64,000 nt of DNA from Massospora cicadina (taxonomy: Eukaryota > Entomophthoromycota > Entomophthoromycetes > Entomophthorales > Entomophthoraceae): NCBI GenBank assembly GCA_022478985.1, contig JAKSZP010006634.1, positions 1-64,000 of the forward strand, written 5' to 3'. Position 1 is the first letter of the stretch. Every line of letters begins with the position of its first letter. The translations under genes and the position numbers were made by a program. Below are positions 32,990-45,900 of the stretch, piece by piece. The notes under the pieces were generated by a model that did no database searches, was not told where the DNA came from, and saw only the letters and a list, made by a program, of their open reading frames with translations.

Positions 32990-33480
32990 AAGTTCATCCA
33001 TTGCTGCATCTTATGAAGCCCCTTTCCTCTTAGATGACTGTAACATCTTACAATTAGCCATCATATTGAGCTCCCCATTGCTAGCACCTTTGGGGGCATC
33101 AGGAAGAAACCCAACAACGTCATAAGAATGCAGCTTTGAAGACCTTCTGGGAGTATACTCTGTGGCTACATGGATGACATACTGCTGTTCTCCCCTGATC
33201 AAGCAACCCATGCAGCTCACTTGTGGCAAGCTGAGGAGCATTTAAGGGAAGCAAACCTGACACTTGAAATTCGGTAGAAGTGAGATCTTAAGTCCCAGGT
33301 CATCTTCCTGGGCAACATTGTATTTGACAAAGGCCACATGATAATTCCAGGCAAGGAGAAGGCTATTGAGAGACCCAACCTAACTTTAGTTAAAGAATTA
33401 AGAAGCTTTTTGGGGACATATACTTTCCCCAAAAATTTTAAATCTAAGCTTTATGAGGTAGCGGCGCCTTTGTATAATGC
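32990..33480 (+). pseudogene. pol: Element E reverse transcriptase
   Basis: The palm is clear at about 33163-33300: GYMDDILLFSPDQATHAAHL, then HLREANLTLEI. After a stop, SQVIFLGNIVFDKGHMIIPG and ELRSFLGTYTFPKNF (to 33440) follow. Catalytic YMDD is intact. The finger region before 33130 is deleted or unreadable, so the domain is incomplete. Confidence 0.82.
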
Positions 33481-34125
33481 AAGTGGGGACAAGGTCTCCA
33501 GTGGTCCTTTGCCCTAGAGGATGCCTATCAAGCAGTAAAGTGTACCCTGATGTCCACGTTAGCTCTTCACCACATAGCCCTGTAAGGAATTCCCGTTGGC
33601 TAACAATGCTTTCATCTTTTCTATAGCCACTGTACTCTTTCAGGAGGGAGAAGATGAAGTTGAGCATCCAGCGGGGTATTTTTCTAGAAAATGTCCCTGG
33701 CCAAGTTAAATTATGTGGTTTATGACAAGAAACTCCTAAGGTAGTGGAGGCGCTGACCTATTAGTGCTATCATCTACATGTTTATACAAACCATTTACTT
33801 TCATACAAATCACCATGCCCTATTTTACTACCACACCCCTCATGTCCTGACCCCACGGCAAACCTTTTGGAATGAGACCCTGGCTCAATTTGGTTCTCTT
33901 ATGAGTTTAAAAAGGGAAATAATAATGGTTTGATTTATTCTCTAAGTCAGAACCCTGCTTTTGCTCCTGAACTGAAGGAGGTGGAGCTGCAAAATACCAT
34001 CTTGGTGTTTCCTCAGGGTATGATTGTATCCAAGCAGCCCTCCACCATGACGCGCATGCCATTCTTGATTCTCAGGAGAACTTTTAGGATTATGATATGT
34101 TCAGAAAATTGTCCTTTTTCAGTCC
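33481..34125 (+). pseudogene. pol: Element E RNase H relic
   Basis: Follows the RT thumb. Fragments resembling the A-D-A-S and E-x-L-x-x-V parts of RNase H appear across shifting frames, for example ALEHPAGYFSRKCP-like sequence near 33655-33700 and FYHTNHHALFYY-like sequence near 33780-33835. The frame 33930-34163 continues toward the integrase. Confidence 0.55.
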
Positions 34126-35100
34126 TTGTCATCAGAATATTGTCCTCTTCAAGAGCAAATTAAATCAGGAAAATATTATCAAGGGTTACCAAGTAAAAGA
34201 CGAGATGTTGTGGTTTCAGGGATTCTTAAGGGTTCTTTTGGACCGCTCCAACTAGAGATAATTAAAGAGCTCCATGATAGGATTACTGTTGGCCACCCTG
34301 GGAAGGCAAAGACCTTGGAACTAATTTCTGCCGCACATATGGTTGGAAGGGATTGTCTGAAATGGTTGCTAGGTATTTTAAGGAGTACCTAGTTTGCAAT
34401 AGGATGAGCTAATTCGCCAGCCTCTCATGGGGTTGTTGGTACCTGTTCAAAAGGCATAGTAGTCCCTGGACTTCCATTTCCGTAATTTTATTTGGAGCTA
34501 CCTGCATCTGAGGGCTATGATGCTATCATGGTACTGGTGAGCGGTATACAAAGTTCGCCAATTTCATTCCTTGTACCACCACAGTAACAGCAACAGAGAT
34601 GACTAGCCTCTTTGTTTCTCATGTGTTTTCCCTTCACGGGGTGTCCCAGAAACTATTGGCGATCTTGGACCCCAGTCTACATCCATGTTTTTGGAGTAGT
34701 TGTGCAAAATGCTTCAGATTTTTACGTGCTTTACTGCCTACCACCCAAATCAGATGGGGAGATAGAGTGAGTTTACTAGTGCCTTGAGCAGTTCTTGTGG
34801 TGTTACACTGAATATAATCATTTTGTTTATTCTTTTCATCTTACTCTGGCTCAATCCAGCTATAACACCGCACAGCATGCTTCCATTGGGTGCTTTCACT
34901 TCTTCTCCAACTATAGTTTTAACCCTTCAATTAATATGGAGCCCAGAAGGAGGGTCCAGGGTAGAAGCGGTGGTGGACTTTGCAAGTCTCTAAAGGAGGT
35001 ACACCAAGGGTCAACACTAATTTAGATGCCTCCATGAAGGTATATAAGGAGGACGCAGATGGTTAGATGTGTGGGGCTAGCCTACAAGGAAAGAGATCAT
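34126..35100 (+). pseudogene. pol: Element E integrase
   Basis: 34126-34392 reads EIIKELHDRITVGHPGKAKT and LELISAAHMV, the H-x(3-7)-H half of the zinc domain with the conserved GHPG; the cysteines follow after a stop near 34395. The core continues at 34599 with SLFVSHVFSLHGVSQKLLAI and D-PSLHPCFW, equivalent to the S-D-R-G-x-x-F region. Later frames to 35100 are weak. Confidence 0.75.
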
Positions 35101-35289
35101 GATTTTGGATGCCAAAATATATCTTAATCAAGCAGCCATGCAGAAAACTGGACCCAAAGATGATTAACCTTACCCCATTATCAGAAAGACGGGTCATACC
35201 TCATACTTTAGGATATCCCCTCATTGTTTCAGAACTTTGTGTTGTTCATGAGAGCAAGTTGTCCTTATTTGAGGGTCCCCTCGCCTGGG

Positions 35290-35560
35290 ACTCCAGAGGC
35301 ATACCTTGTGGAAAGGACCTCCAAGTGGGAAGTAGATGAAGAGGTAGCCTCTCATAGGGTGAAGAGAGACTGGAGTACCTGGTGTTGTGGTAAGGGTTTG
35401 ATTCAGCAGAGAACTTCCTGGTTTCAGTACATGACTGCATTCATGACAAGGACCTCATTGATGAATTCCACGAGCGTTTCCCTGATGAAGCTGGGCCCAT
35501 GGCCAAACAAACTGTTGCCGCCATGAAGCAGGCCACTGCCCACAAGAATTTTTCCCTGGT
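35290..35560 (+). pseudogene. pol: Element E chromodomain relic
   Basis: VERTSKWEVDEEVASHRVKR marks the first chromodomain strand (V-E-x-I-L-x-S-R-pattern). The following DNA, which in a shifted frame gives an EYLV-x-W-x-G-like stretch and an acidic helix, ends about 50 bp before the 3' LTR. Identification relies on motif plus position equivalent to element A. Confidence 0.6.
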
Positions 35561-35606
35561 TGAAGCCCCTGGAGGGTGGGTTAAGCCTTGATAGAATGGG
35601 AGTTAA

Positions 35607-36483
35607 TGCCATGTTTAGATGAAATAATAGTAGGGACATATTGTAAAAACAAAGGAGAGAGTGAAGAGGACAAGAGGAACAAAATAATGAACTTTACTGA
35701 CCTGAAACACACCCTGGACCAACGCTGAGTAAGGACAAAATATCTCAAGTTAGTTCTGGGAGTGAGCGTGATTGACATGGGGGTGTTACATCCTCAGCCT
35801 TGCAGTGCACCAGTTATGTATAAATGAGGATGGTATGTTACATTTTCTTAATAATGGGGTTTAAATCCCATTTTGGTTACTAATTTTCCAAGTACAGAAG
35901 AATTAATTGCATTCAATCACCCTAGTGTGAGCGTATTTGAATTACTGCAGTACAAAGGATTGTGCTTTATGGTTATTGGTAGTTGGGCGCAGTGCATCTC
36001 CTGATGGAAAATAATAATCCTTAATCTATTTAATTAGTTTTTGCGGCCAATCTTCTTTGTTGGTCAAAGAGTTTTAATAAACTACATTAGTTTTAGTTTT
36101 CCATATCATCCCTTGGTCTGACTTTTTTGAAGACCTGCTTGAAGAATTTCTAACGACATAAGTCATAACATTTTGTCTAAGTTAACGATGGACTCCAGTG
36201 TGCACCTGGAAAACCCTGGTCCTCTTAATATTGAGGAACCCTAACACCCCAACACTTATTTGCACTTAATTATGGACTCCTCACCTGAGTCTAACCAAGT
36301 TGTTACAATTTTAGATATCTGGTTACTTATACCATTTTGTTAACCTGTTCTTGGTTCCCCTGTGCAAACACCCTTTGAGTTGCCCTATTCCCTGCATTAT
36401 TAGTGACAAGTTCCCTTATTGTGTGGCTGTGCATTTCGCACCACCTCTTGGGAAACAAAAGTGTTACAGACACTATACTGACA
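35607..36483 (+). repeat. Element E 3' LTR
   Basis: Counterpart of 30422-31295. Preceded by the purine-rich AGAATGGGAG (35593-35602), a candidate polypurine tract. Ends ACTGACA. Confidence 0.85.
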
Positions 36484-36932
36484 TTCCAATTTAGATTTTC
36501 GTGTGTCTCATTGTCAGATTCATTTTCCTCTATCTGAACATGATCTCATTTGTGATATTCAAGTTCTTGTAAGCACTTGAAGCTTTGCGCTAATTCTTGC
36601 TGACTTTAGTGGAAGCTTTCTCTATCAGCTTCACTCTCAGTTTTCTGAATTTAATTCTCTGATTTACTTGTTCTCCTTCCATTTCATCTAGGTGACCTTT
36701 CCAAAAAGGCTGTCATTGACTGTTTTGATTGTTCTATTTCCTCCTATGCTTTAATCACTCATTCACCTAAATTAGCTAGATAAGCTTGTGACGCCGGGTT
36801 ATTTGCATCTTTGTTATGCTTTCTAATTATGCCCAAAGCTTCTGAAATTCATACTTGTATGACATTTTCTGATACTTTTTTTTAGAATCTTTGCCCTAAA
36901 AACTCACCTACCCCTGTAGTTGATACAAAAAT
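36484..36932 (-). pseudogene. gag: Element C gag N-terminal region
   Basis: The minus strand contains Lys/Glu-rich fragments such as MEGEQVNQRIKFRKLRVKLI that look like a coiled or helical gag N-terminus. It lies between C's 5' LTR and the insertion point of element E. Assignment is positional. Confidence 0.4.
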
Positions 36933-36952
36933 GTAAACTTTTTTAAGTTTAC
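36933..36952. other. Perfect hairpin abutting element C 5' LTR
   Basis: GTAAACTTTTTTAAGTTTAC has two 8-bp arms and a TTTT loop. It touches the inner LTR border at 36953, exactly where a tRNA primer-binding site is expected for this minus-strand element. Confidence 0.6.
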
Positions 36953-38342
36953 TGAACAGGTTAAAAGTGTGCGTTAAATAGACTATTCATAAGAAATAAA
37001 TGGTTTGGCAATAGTATGAAGAATATCGTCCTAGTTGAGATCTTCTCAACCAAATTGATTATTGTCTCCAGAACCTGAGAGGTGCTAACGCTCTTACTTC
37101 TAATCCTGGAAGATACTTCTAGAAATCAAGTGAACTTTTTCTCAGACACTTCCTCTTGAATAGTTTAAAAATAATTGGACAATGGACCTTTCCCTTCAAC
37201 TATAATCCTAAGAGTTGGCAGCAACAGATAAATAAGATAAACCATTTATTTTCCACTCTAATCACAATAGTATAAAATAAATTGCAAACCTATCTAAATG
37301 TTTATTCTAAGTAAACTTTTTACTACTTTTATCTATAAATCATAAAGGGATATGATAATAATGATACATGGTAAAACGACTTATCAAAGAAAATAGATAA
37401 GTGCTAGTGTGTGACAACAAATAGCCAGTCATCCTTTCTAAACTAGTTCCTGTTTCAATCATGTAAATTCCTACATTAACAGGATGACCTTATGTAATAA
37501 ATAAAGAAACGCTAATGTTTAACAACAGTTATCGTCCAGTATTTTTATTAATTTATATCAACTCAATCAGATAATTTTTTTATTTAAAAGATTTATACCT
37601 CACTCAAGGTACTCAAGAAGTAATAAGTGGATTTCTGACACGCACTTCAACAGAAGCAAACCCAGAGCTGGATGGGAATGAGCAAATTACTAATGTTTAT
37701 TTTAAAAAACAATGTAATATATAGGAAATTCCAGCGCCTAGCTCTTCTGCTGGCGCCTCAATAGGATTAGCACCTATCGCTGATGGATTGGTCTCAAAAA
37801 CCAAAATGATGATTTTCCTCATATGTCTAGTAAGACTTTGCTACCAACTAGAGCATGATTTCTTCTAGGGTATATCAAAGAAGTTGTCCCAACACTTTAA
37901 ACACCTCAGCGGATTATTATTTTTTAATCTAGAAATCTGCTTAAGTAATGGGACCCTTTACCCATTAAAAACAGGTTATGGTGCATAACAGGTTAACCTG
38001 CTTTTGCTACCAAAAGCGTTATCAACGCCTATCAACTAAAAGTAAACTGTTTTCTAAGTTGGTGGAAAACTTTGATTGACTCATACAATAAAATTATATG
38101 ATCAATTGTTAATCTATAATTGAATTATTTGTAATATATTTTCAGTGATTTTATCTGATGTAACATCATTATTTTAGTGGTAATAAGCACCATTGAATTT
38201 GTTAGTACCGTTTAGGAATTACAAAATCACTAGTTAACATATTCTAAGAAAGCTCTTTCATCTGCTAAGGTAATACACTACCAGTGGATAAAGCAGATTT
38301 TATTATAATTTATTAAGATGGGGTTATGTGGCTATACTGAAA
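36953..38342 (-). repeat. Element C 5' LTR
   Basis: Full-length partner of 22760-24143. Its U5 end reads CTGTTCA on minus. The U3 end is next to TCTAG, a near-perfect copy of the TCTAC duplication. Confidence 0.85.
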
Positions 38343-38918
38343 TCTAGCAGATACTCTGTGGGATCTTTACTGAATTTTAGATTAGTAGTATAAGTAAGCT
38401 TAAAATTGTTTTTTAGAAAACGTTTGGCACACAACCAGTGTAAAAGGGGTAGTTACTGGAAAATCTGATGAACTCTCCTCCAGAGTTAAAACTATGTGAT
38501 CAATCATCTGAACAAACCCTGACTACGCTTATTGTGCCTCAGCCTTCAGAGGCACAACAGATTCATATACATCTGCTCCTCATAAGCGTAATAATCAACA
38601 ACCAGAATACCTGTTACAGGAAATACAACAGTAAGACAGGGGAAATAACAGTAGTCACAGGGACAAACAACAGCCCCACGTTTGAAACCTGTTCATGCCA
38701 GACAGCATCAGGGAAGTGGGTAAACCTAATTCCGCCTAAACGTGACCCAGGGTTGAGCCAGCGTTTAGGCAGGATATATGTTTAACTGCGGCATAAACTG
38801 TGATAGCATGAGCGGCCCATCCTCTAAGCCAACACTAATTTAACCAAGGGTTAAACCTTTCATTCATACCACAAAACTGACCCATCGCCCCATTTATAGA
38901 GCTGGATGGAGAAGTATG
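38343..38918 (-). pseudogene. gag: Element B gag relic
   Basis: Remaining part of element B upstream of its protease. At 38905-38945 the DNA aligns with the start of element A's internal region (TGGAGAAG...GTTA...CCATAATGTCATGG). The rest has no legible gag frame. The 105-codon plus-strand frame at 38468-38785 is antisense and not believed to be a gene. Confidence 0.4.
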
Positions 38919-38936
38919 AAAATTTGGTTAGCTCCA
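38919..38936 (-). other. Primer-binding site candidate of element B
   Basis: On minus, TGGAGCTAACC starts 3 nt after the LTR end CCATGACA. It resembles element D's TGGAGCTCAC. Confidence 0.5.
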
Positions 38937-38939
38937 TAA

Positions 38940-39934
38940 TGTCATGGCGCATGCTGACTATGATTAGACTGTCCTGGAACTCAAGGTGAGATACCACCCA
39001 GAACATCATCCAGAATACCTTTGTGCAATCATCCATATTGTGGGATGGGAGTGTATTAGGGAAGCCACGAGCACTAGACAGAAATTCTCAAAAGGGAAAA
39101 TATAGTTACTAGAGTGTCTGGCAGGCTAATAATAATTTGCAGTTAAATGCTATATCTTTCAAATATTTTTTTTATAAAAATTATAGTATGAAACGTGAAA
39201 AACTGAAGCAACAGCAGAAACTACGGGGTCTTCTGCCTTATAAGCTCAAAAAATAGGGTAACTGGAAAGATTTCATTTGCATCAGCAATTATTCAATTCA
39301 GTTATAATGGAATGACACCCTAAAACATTTATGAGGCCAGGTAAATCCTAGCCTGGTCAGCCAACTTACGCTAAAATTTTGCCACCAAATTTCGTTCCTG
39401 ACATGATTCCTCTTTTCATATTGATGCTGCTTCATCTGATGAGCAACTGGGTGCACCTATGGCCATGCCACATATGGATGGTCCCATTGATTAGAAAAAG
39501 GGGTTTATTATGCTTTTATTTTTCAGGGATGGACTTGTGACTGCCTGCAACAAAGGGGAACATTATTTTGATTTACAAAGCCTGAAACTGACTTAATCGA
39601 TGTATTTTTCTCTGTATATCTATTTAGATTTATCAGTGGAACTGAAATGCCAGAGATAGCCACTTGTAGGGGAGAATCTCAGCCACCACTCTTCTAGCAA
39701 TAGCCCCTGGCTGCCGCCGCTTTCTAACACACACCCCAAATTTATGGACCAACTCCTGTTTGGTTGGCATGGGAAATAACAAATTCTTTAAAGGAGTACT
39801 GTAATCCACCTCTCATCTAACACATGGGCTAATTTACCAATGGTGACAAGAGGGACGGCCGTCGGCTTTCTCCACCTTTTAATATGAAATGGGAACTTTT
39901 CCCAAGCTGAAGATGTTGCTCACCAAAACTTACA
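38940..39934 (-). repeat. Element B 5' LTR
   Basis: 995 bp, TGTAAGT...CCATGACA on the minus strand, followed at right by the CCCTA duplication. It preserves the empty sites of both the SINE (about 39195) and element A (TTCATTTGCATCAGC near 39275). Confidence 0.88.
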
Positions 39935-39939
39935 CCCTA

Positions 39940-42900
39940 CCTTAGCTTGCAGTTACAGGTGCATGCAATTACATCAGTACTTTTGAGCTTTATATGGGCA
40001 AAACTTGTGACCCCAATATCTATATCTCAGCGACTAAACCAATTACATAAATTTTATGTAACAATAAGATATAATACAAGTAAAGCTAATTTGTGTACTA
40101 TCTTTTTAATAAAAAATTGTTTTATTATACCTTAATAGCTATAGTATCAAAGATTTCAAGTATGCCACGAAAATTTAAATTTACCAGTAAGTTACTATTT
40201 TTTGTATAGCTTTGGATATATGGTAAAAAGCATAAGAGCTACTTTTTGTAAGGGTGATCTTTTAATATGACATACTATTACTTGTAAAGAGGAAATGAGA
40301 ACTTTTCTGTCAGTCAAAAAATTTAAAAGATAACTCAAGTGATTTACTTTATTTATATAAAATATTCTAAATTTTTATTTGTAGATATTTATCAAGAGGG
40401 CAAGACTTAGAATACTATACTGAGGATGGGGTAGGCTTAAAATTTGAGGGCAAGTAAAATATGTTTTTGTAAAAGACTTTGCAGTGTGTTGAGCAAAATT
40501 TGCATATAGACTTACTGTATGATGTTATTTTTACAATTCCTTAATTTGGAAAGTTACTATTAAGCTATTTGCAACACATAGAATCTAACATATTTCTTGG
40601 ATTCTCATGATGGCTCACATACACATTGCTTTCAAGAAGTATCTTCAAAAGTAGAAGATACTAAAAGTAATAACCAGTTAAATTGGTTAAAGACCAGATC
40701 AGTCTTTCTTGCAGTGGTATGCTGACTTTAGACAGTCATTTTCAGTTGATATATTGAGGTAAAAATAAAGATTATCTTGTTGCAGGCTTTACTTACAAAA
40801 TATAAGTTATATAACTAAATTAAAATTTTGGTGCTTAACTTAGCTAAGTAGCTTTGGAGATGTGTGTGGGGGCACCATTTCTTCTCATGCCTGATGAGAG
40901 TCGATGTATATAAGGAACCTGTGCTGCAATGAGTCTACACTTTTATATGCTGAGAGCTTCTTGCAATATGTGTTTTAATTTTTCATATATACAAAATTTA
41001 CTTGGCCACTTGAAAGCGTTACTGCAAAAACTAAATATAAACCTATGGTTTGGTCATGGATTTCTATGCTGGTTTCCCATTTCAATGTGTGTGTAAAACT
41101 CAAAAAGTTAGTGCTGAATTTTTAGTACCACACAAGCCAGGGCTCCAAATTTTGAGTATTTGTCAATATCAAATAATTCCATCTTAGTGATTCATCTTTA
41201 TTACTGCATTTTTTTTAGTTTAGTTATGTGTCTAATCACTAAAAATAGAGAATGGATTAATATATAGTGTGGAAATTCTATATTTATCTACTTTTTAATA
41301 GATCATATAGCACAATAAATTTTTGATGGTTAATAATTTTACCGCCAATTTTTCGTCACTTTTATGTTATAACTTAGTGAGTTTTTGTTATAACTAAAAG
41401 GACAGGACTTTCAAGGCTATGCAAAATCAGTCGCTATAGCTCCAGAAATATATACTAGTAGATTTCATGTCACTGGGGCAAAGAGTCTTGAGGGAAAACA
41501 TGTCTTCATCAAGGTAAAGCTCTTCTAGAACGCAGGCAATCCTCAAGAAAACGCCAGGCAAAAATTGAGTTTACAAATGAGTATATTTTATTGTTAAAAG
41601 TTTTGTGTTTTGTAGCTTTAGTAGAAGTTTGGAACGAGTAGAGTATGGTAATTTACTGAACAATTCACCAGATTTTGAGGTTTCTGGCGGGATATGATAT
41701 TTCTAATCACTGTGGAAGATTCAGGAGATCTCCAAATGACAAGATCTTTATCTTTATTTTGGCAGATTCAGAATGGATGTGATTTTAATTGCCCATTTAG
41801 AAATTCATTATCCTTTGTAATTTTTGTAATATCTTTGGCAATGGAACCCTGTTGATTAAGTTGTGAACTATCACACATTTGAAATTCATTCAAACTAACA
41901 TGAATTTCATCATTTCTGAAAAATCTGCTTCTGATCAACTAAAAATACTCAAGTATGTAGCTGTGGCGTTCAAGTACATCATTTATTATAGGTGGCACTG
42001 TGTTAAGGGTCATTATGCATTTTTCTTACTTACCACTTCATCATATCTTTCTTTTCAGATGTTATGTATGATTATAAAGTCAAGTTATAAAAGATAGTTA
42101 AGACCAATAATAAATACTACCTAATGAGATGCATAACAAGACTTTATAATAACTGTATGTTTACTTACAGTGATATTATATATGAAGTGATGCCTTCCTA
42201 TGTCTCTAGATCAAAACTGGTCTCATTATTGTGATGGTATAAGAAGTACCTGGCCTTCACATTGCCTTAATTTAGAAAAAAGATATAAAAAAGATAATAG
42301 TTACAGTATATGATATTCCACATAATTGGCATCCCATTAATCAATGGATAGAGGCCCCTTTATACTATTAAAGGGTCCAAAAATCTGAGGAACAAAAACC
42401 CACAAGTTTTTTGTGAATTTAGAGAATTCATCCAAAATGCATTTACAAAAACCCAGTATATGGAAAAAACGAAGTCCGTTTTGATGATTGAACTCAGGAG
42501 ATCATGTCTAAAAGTAGGCCTTCAATTTTGCCATGAAACGCCAAAATTCTATATTTAAGCAAAGCTTAAGCATAAACGCACAACCCTAATGATCTAATAG
42601 ACTCAAACAATTTTGTTAGATAATCTCTAGTTTTTTTATAGGATTGATAATGTTAAATCTCATGATTTTGTGTATTTATGTGTTTTCTTCTAATTTAAAT
42701 CAAAACATAAGCTATAAAATTCCTATTTTTATTTTAAAAGGATACACTAACAACATGAACGCATATTACTTGACCCAGGTGAATAAGCTTAGTCATTTGG
42801 TGGATCGCATTATTGGCCTTTCTTGGGGCCAAGGAACTCTGTTGGGATTAAGTATTATCTCTACCCTAATTTAAGTCATGAAACAACCGCAAAATAATGG

Positions 42901-45900
42901 TATGTGGACATCTAGAGCTCTATCTGGGGTGCTTTACTTATGATGGTAGATTACCTGGTTGATGCTATTTAACCCTTAGTCAGATACTGGAAAGAGCCAG
43001 TTTGATACAAATATGTCCCCAATAAACTTTTTCTATCAATTGTACAGCTATGAATTGCAATCTATAGAAAACTCAAGTGTATATAAGTGTTGTGCTGGAG
43101 GGCAGATACAGAACTACTAGATATTTCACCTACTTGAGTTTCATATCTGGCTTTCAACCATTATCTATAGAATTTGGGTTATAGAAATTAATATCCTTTC
43201 ACAATTTAAAGTACAAGGCCCTTATCTGCTAAATTATTTTAGCTTATTATATGCATTTACAGCTGTGAAAAATTCTCTGCTACATATGCACCTTCTGTAA
43301 AAATATACCATTAAAACGTACTTTAAGATTTTTTAACTTCAGTGTAGATTGTCCCTTACAATTTCACCTTAATTTGTTGCTGTAGTATGTAAAATTGTGG
43401 GTCAATTATAAGTACTTTATATTATCTGAGAAAATAATTTTGTTAATACTTTTATACTTTAAACTGATAGTAACAGAAAGCTAGCACCACTAAATAGAAC
43501 ATTACTTCATATTTATATAGATAAATTAGATTTATTGGGGTTATGGGAAACCTAATTTGGCAAAAAAGTGAATTAGTCCCAATCTGCCCTATCATAGGCC
43601 ATAAATTGATAAAATAAGTCATTTTGATTGTAACCTGAAGTAATGGCTTGATGCATGACCCCAATGTTTTTCTGATGAATAGTACTTAATTTATGAAGCA
43701 ATATGATACATACCATATTATCAAGCTTTTACCTCTGATTTCTTCATCTTTATGCCCATAACACTAAAGTATAAAGTTTCATTTAACAAATAAGTATGTC
43801 TACTCTTTACCATAAAGATTTAATAATCTTCTTCAACCCCTGATATTACACTTCCCTCAAGCAAGACTATTTTAAAAGGTGCTAATAGCTTTAACCCGCT
43901 TAAACATTTCTTAGTAGCATTCTTAGGGGTTTTCATTATATCTTAATATCTATTGGAAAGATCTTGCACTTAGCATGAAATCTCATAAAAATTAAGTCAA
44001 AAAGGGTTTCAAGTGTGTAGTTTGGTCTATGACGTTTTAACAAGTATACTTTGCCAATTAATTAGTAGGTCATCTTTCTTTTTGATACATATTATATGCA
44101 CCAGAGAAATCAAGGGCACTAGGTCTCTGGTAAGTTCATTTTATACCAATATTCCATGAAGCCTGTTTCAGAAATAAATTTTTAGTCTATTAACCCTTTG
44201 ACAGATGGTTTGTTTGTTTTATCTTAAAGTCAAACATGGTAAACTATATACATTAAGTTTGTTTGTTAAATTAATCTCAAGAGTGCTTTTTAGCCATTTT
44301 ATGAATTTAAATAAAATTTTTAATGCATAGAAAATATGTCAAGAAAAAGTTTTTTGTATAGATAAATTTCTCCATTTCATTCCTTAGGTATTAAATGTTC
44401 ATAAATAAAGCAGTAAAAAGATATCTTCATTGTTTGCCGTTGCTTCCACAAGGTATAAGAGTTAATGCAATGAAATAGCGCTTCCACTTGTGCTTTAAGC
44501 ACATTCTTTAATTGTCCAAATATATATTATCTATAACAGCCTCTCCATCCTTGCTACAATAATTTTACTTGTCACAAAGAGAAACTTTTACATCTAAAAA
44601 CCCAAAGCACAGATACAAATTCAAGACAAAATGACCTATGCTTTCTAAGGTGATGTGGATGAGTAATTAACCAATTAGCGGTGCAAAGATTATACTATGA
44701 TGATTTTCTGAGGAAGCGCAAATTAAAAAAAGTAAGGTTAAAAGGATTTTATATAAGAAATAGGATATTAATATTATACTTTATATTCATTGACCCTAAT
44801 AGTGAAAATGCAACATGGCTAGCTGTCTCTTGATACAAAAAGCTAATTCTTACCCTCTAGGTGAAGACAATATCTTTGCAAAAGTAAAGAAAATCACTTA
44901 ATTAGTGTCTCTTCTTTTTTGTATCTTCAATGTGGAAAAGGATTATTATGTAATGGCTTTGTCACTTTACTGGTGGGACAGTCCACATCCGTTTCCATTT
45001 AGTCCATTGAATTTGTGCGCCAAATTTATAATAATTTGATTTTGACTTTAAGTAGAAAAAAATTTGAATCTTACAATCCTGGTTTTGGTCCCTATTGGAA
45101 GTATATATTTATAAAATTCCTTTTTTTCTTAAAGCCAAAATCATATAATTACCCTAAATAAACCACTTAACATTATGCTCCATCTTTTTAGTAAGTTTCA
45201 TTTGTTTGAACAGTGTTTTTAATACTATCCCCAGTGAGGTATTCTAAGATCTTAACATATTTGTTGACACCTATTTACCATGAAATTTTAGAAGCCCCAC
45301 TTCCTGAGTGGGCAATGTAGTTAGTATAGTATTCTTAGATGGTAGTTTGGTAAAAAACTACAAAAGCTAGTATAGTAATTTTATAAGTGTTAGGATTATA
45401 ACTATTGTTCCTCTTTCCTAGAAGGGTAAGCCCTTTATTATGAAGCAATCATATTCATAGTTGGTTTTAGAAGGGTCTCATACTACTAAGAACTTAGAAC
45501 AAAGAGTTTCTCTGTTTAAATGCACTAGTACTAGCAAGCACATAACGCCCACTATGCCTTCTAGAGCCAGACTGTCTCTTAGTAGCACTCATACCAGCAT
45601 TCTTTACTTTAACCCTTGTTATAAAGTTAATAAAATTTAAGGACGTTTTTGGTTTGGTTACTATCTAAAAATTCCTGAGACCACATTGGCCTTAAAATTA
45701 GTGTCCTACTATTTCATTTAGAGAATGAAATAGTTTGATTAACTTTTCTGGGGATTTTCAAGGCACCAGGATAGCTTGAGTGCTATATTGAACTTGGGAG
45801 AGAAGACTCTTATCCATGGTGTGCTTTTATGCGTGTTAGTATTTTCCATGGGTGACTTGTGGTTCTTTGAAGAATCATACTAAAGATTGCGTTGTTGTTA

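Larger units (their letters stand above)
30422..36483 (+). mobile_element. Element E: Ty3/gypsy chromovirus nested in element C
   Basis: A plus-strand element with LTRs 30422-31295 (874 bp) and 35607-36483 (877 bp), starting TGTCATGG/TGCCATG and ending TGAAA/TGACA. The likely target duplications are decayed (GTCCC at left, TTCCA at right). The flanks are both gag-side sequence of element C. Internal order is gag, RT, RNase H, integrase, chromodomain. The RT box YMDD is intact although frames are broken. Confidence 0.8.
22760..38342 (-). mobile_element. Element C: Ty3/gypsy retrotransposon nested in element B
   Basis: A minus-strand element with LTRs of about 1,384 bp (22760-24143) and 1,390 bp (36953-38342). 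Flanking duplications TCTAC (22755-22759) and TCTAG (38343-38347) differ by one base. Internal pieces in minus order: gag N-terminus (36484-36932), [element E], gag and zinc knuckle, protease region, RT finger, [714-bp insert], RT palm, RNase H, integrase. It is more decayed and more AT-rich than A or D. Confidence 0.8.
2834..39934 (-). mobile_element. Element B: Ty3/gypsy chromovirus, host of the nested stack
   Basis: An old LTR retrotransposon read on the minus strand, flanked by perfect 5-bp target duplications CCCTA (2829-2833 and 39935-39939). Its 3' LTR is split by element A (2834-3424 plus 11298-11957). Its 5' LTR is whole (38940-39934). After removing inserts the LTRs measure about 1,000 and 995 bp. 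The internal order is gag, protease, reverse transcriptase, RNase H, integrase, chromodomain, interrupted by C (between gag and protease) and D (in the integrase). Every coding segment has frameshifts and stops. Its proteins are clearly related to those of element A. Confidence 0.85.

Noticed and set aside
38468..38785. 105-codon plus-strand frame rich in Gln, Thr and Asn
   Set aside because: Antisense to element B's gag region between C's LTR and B's 5' LTR. No family resemblance.
42644..42874. 76-codon plus-strand frame
   Set aside because: AT-rich, no domain, no conservation evidence, and no neighbouring signals.
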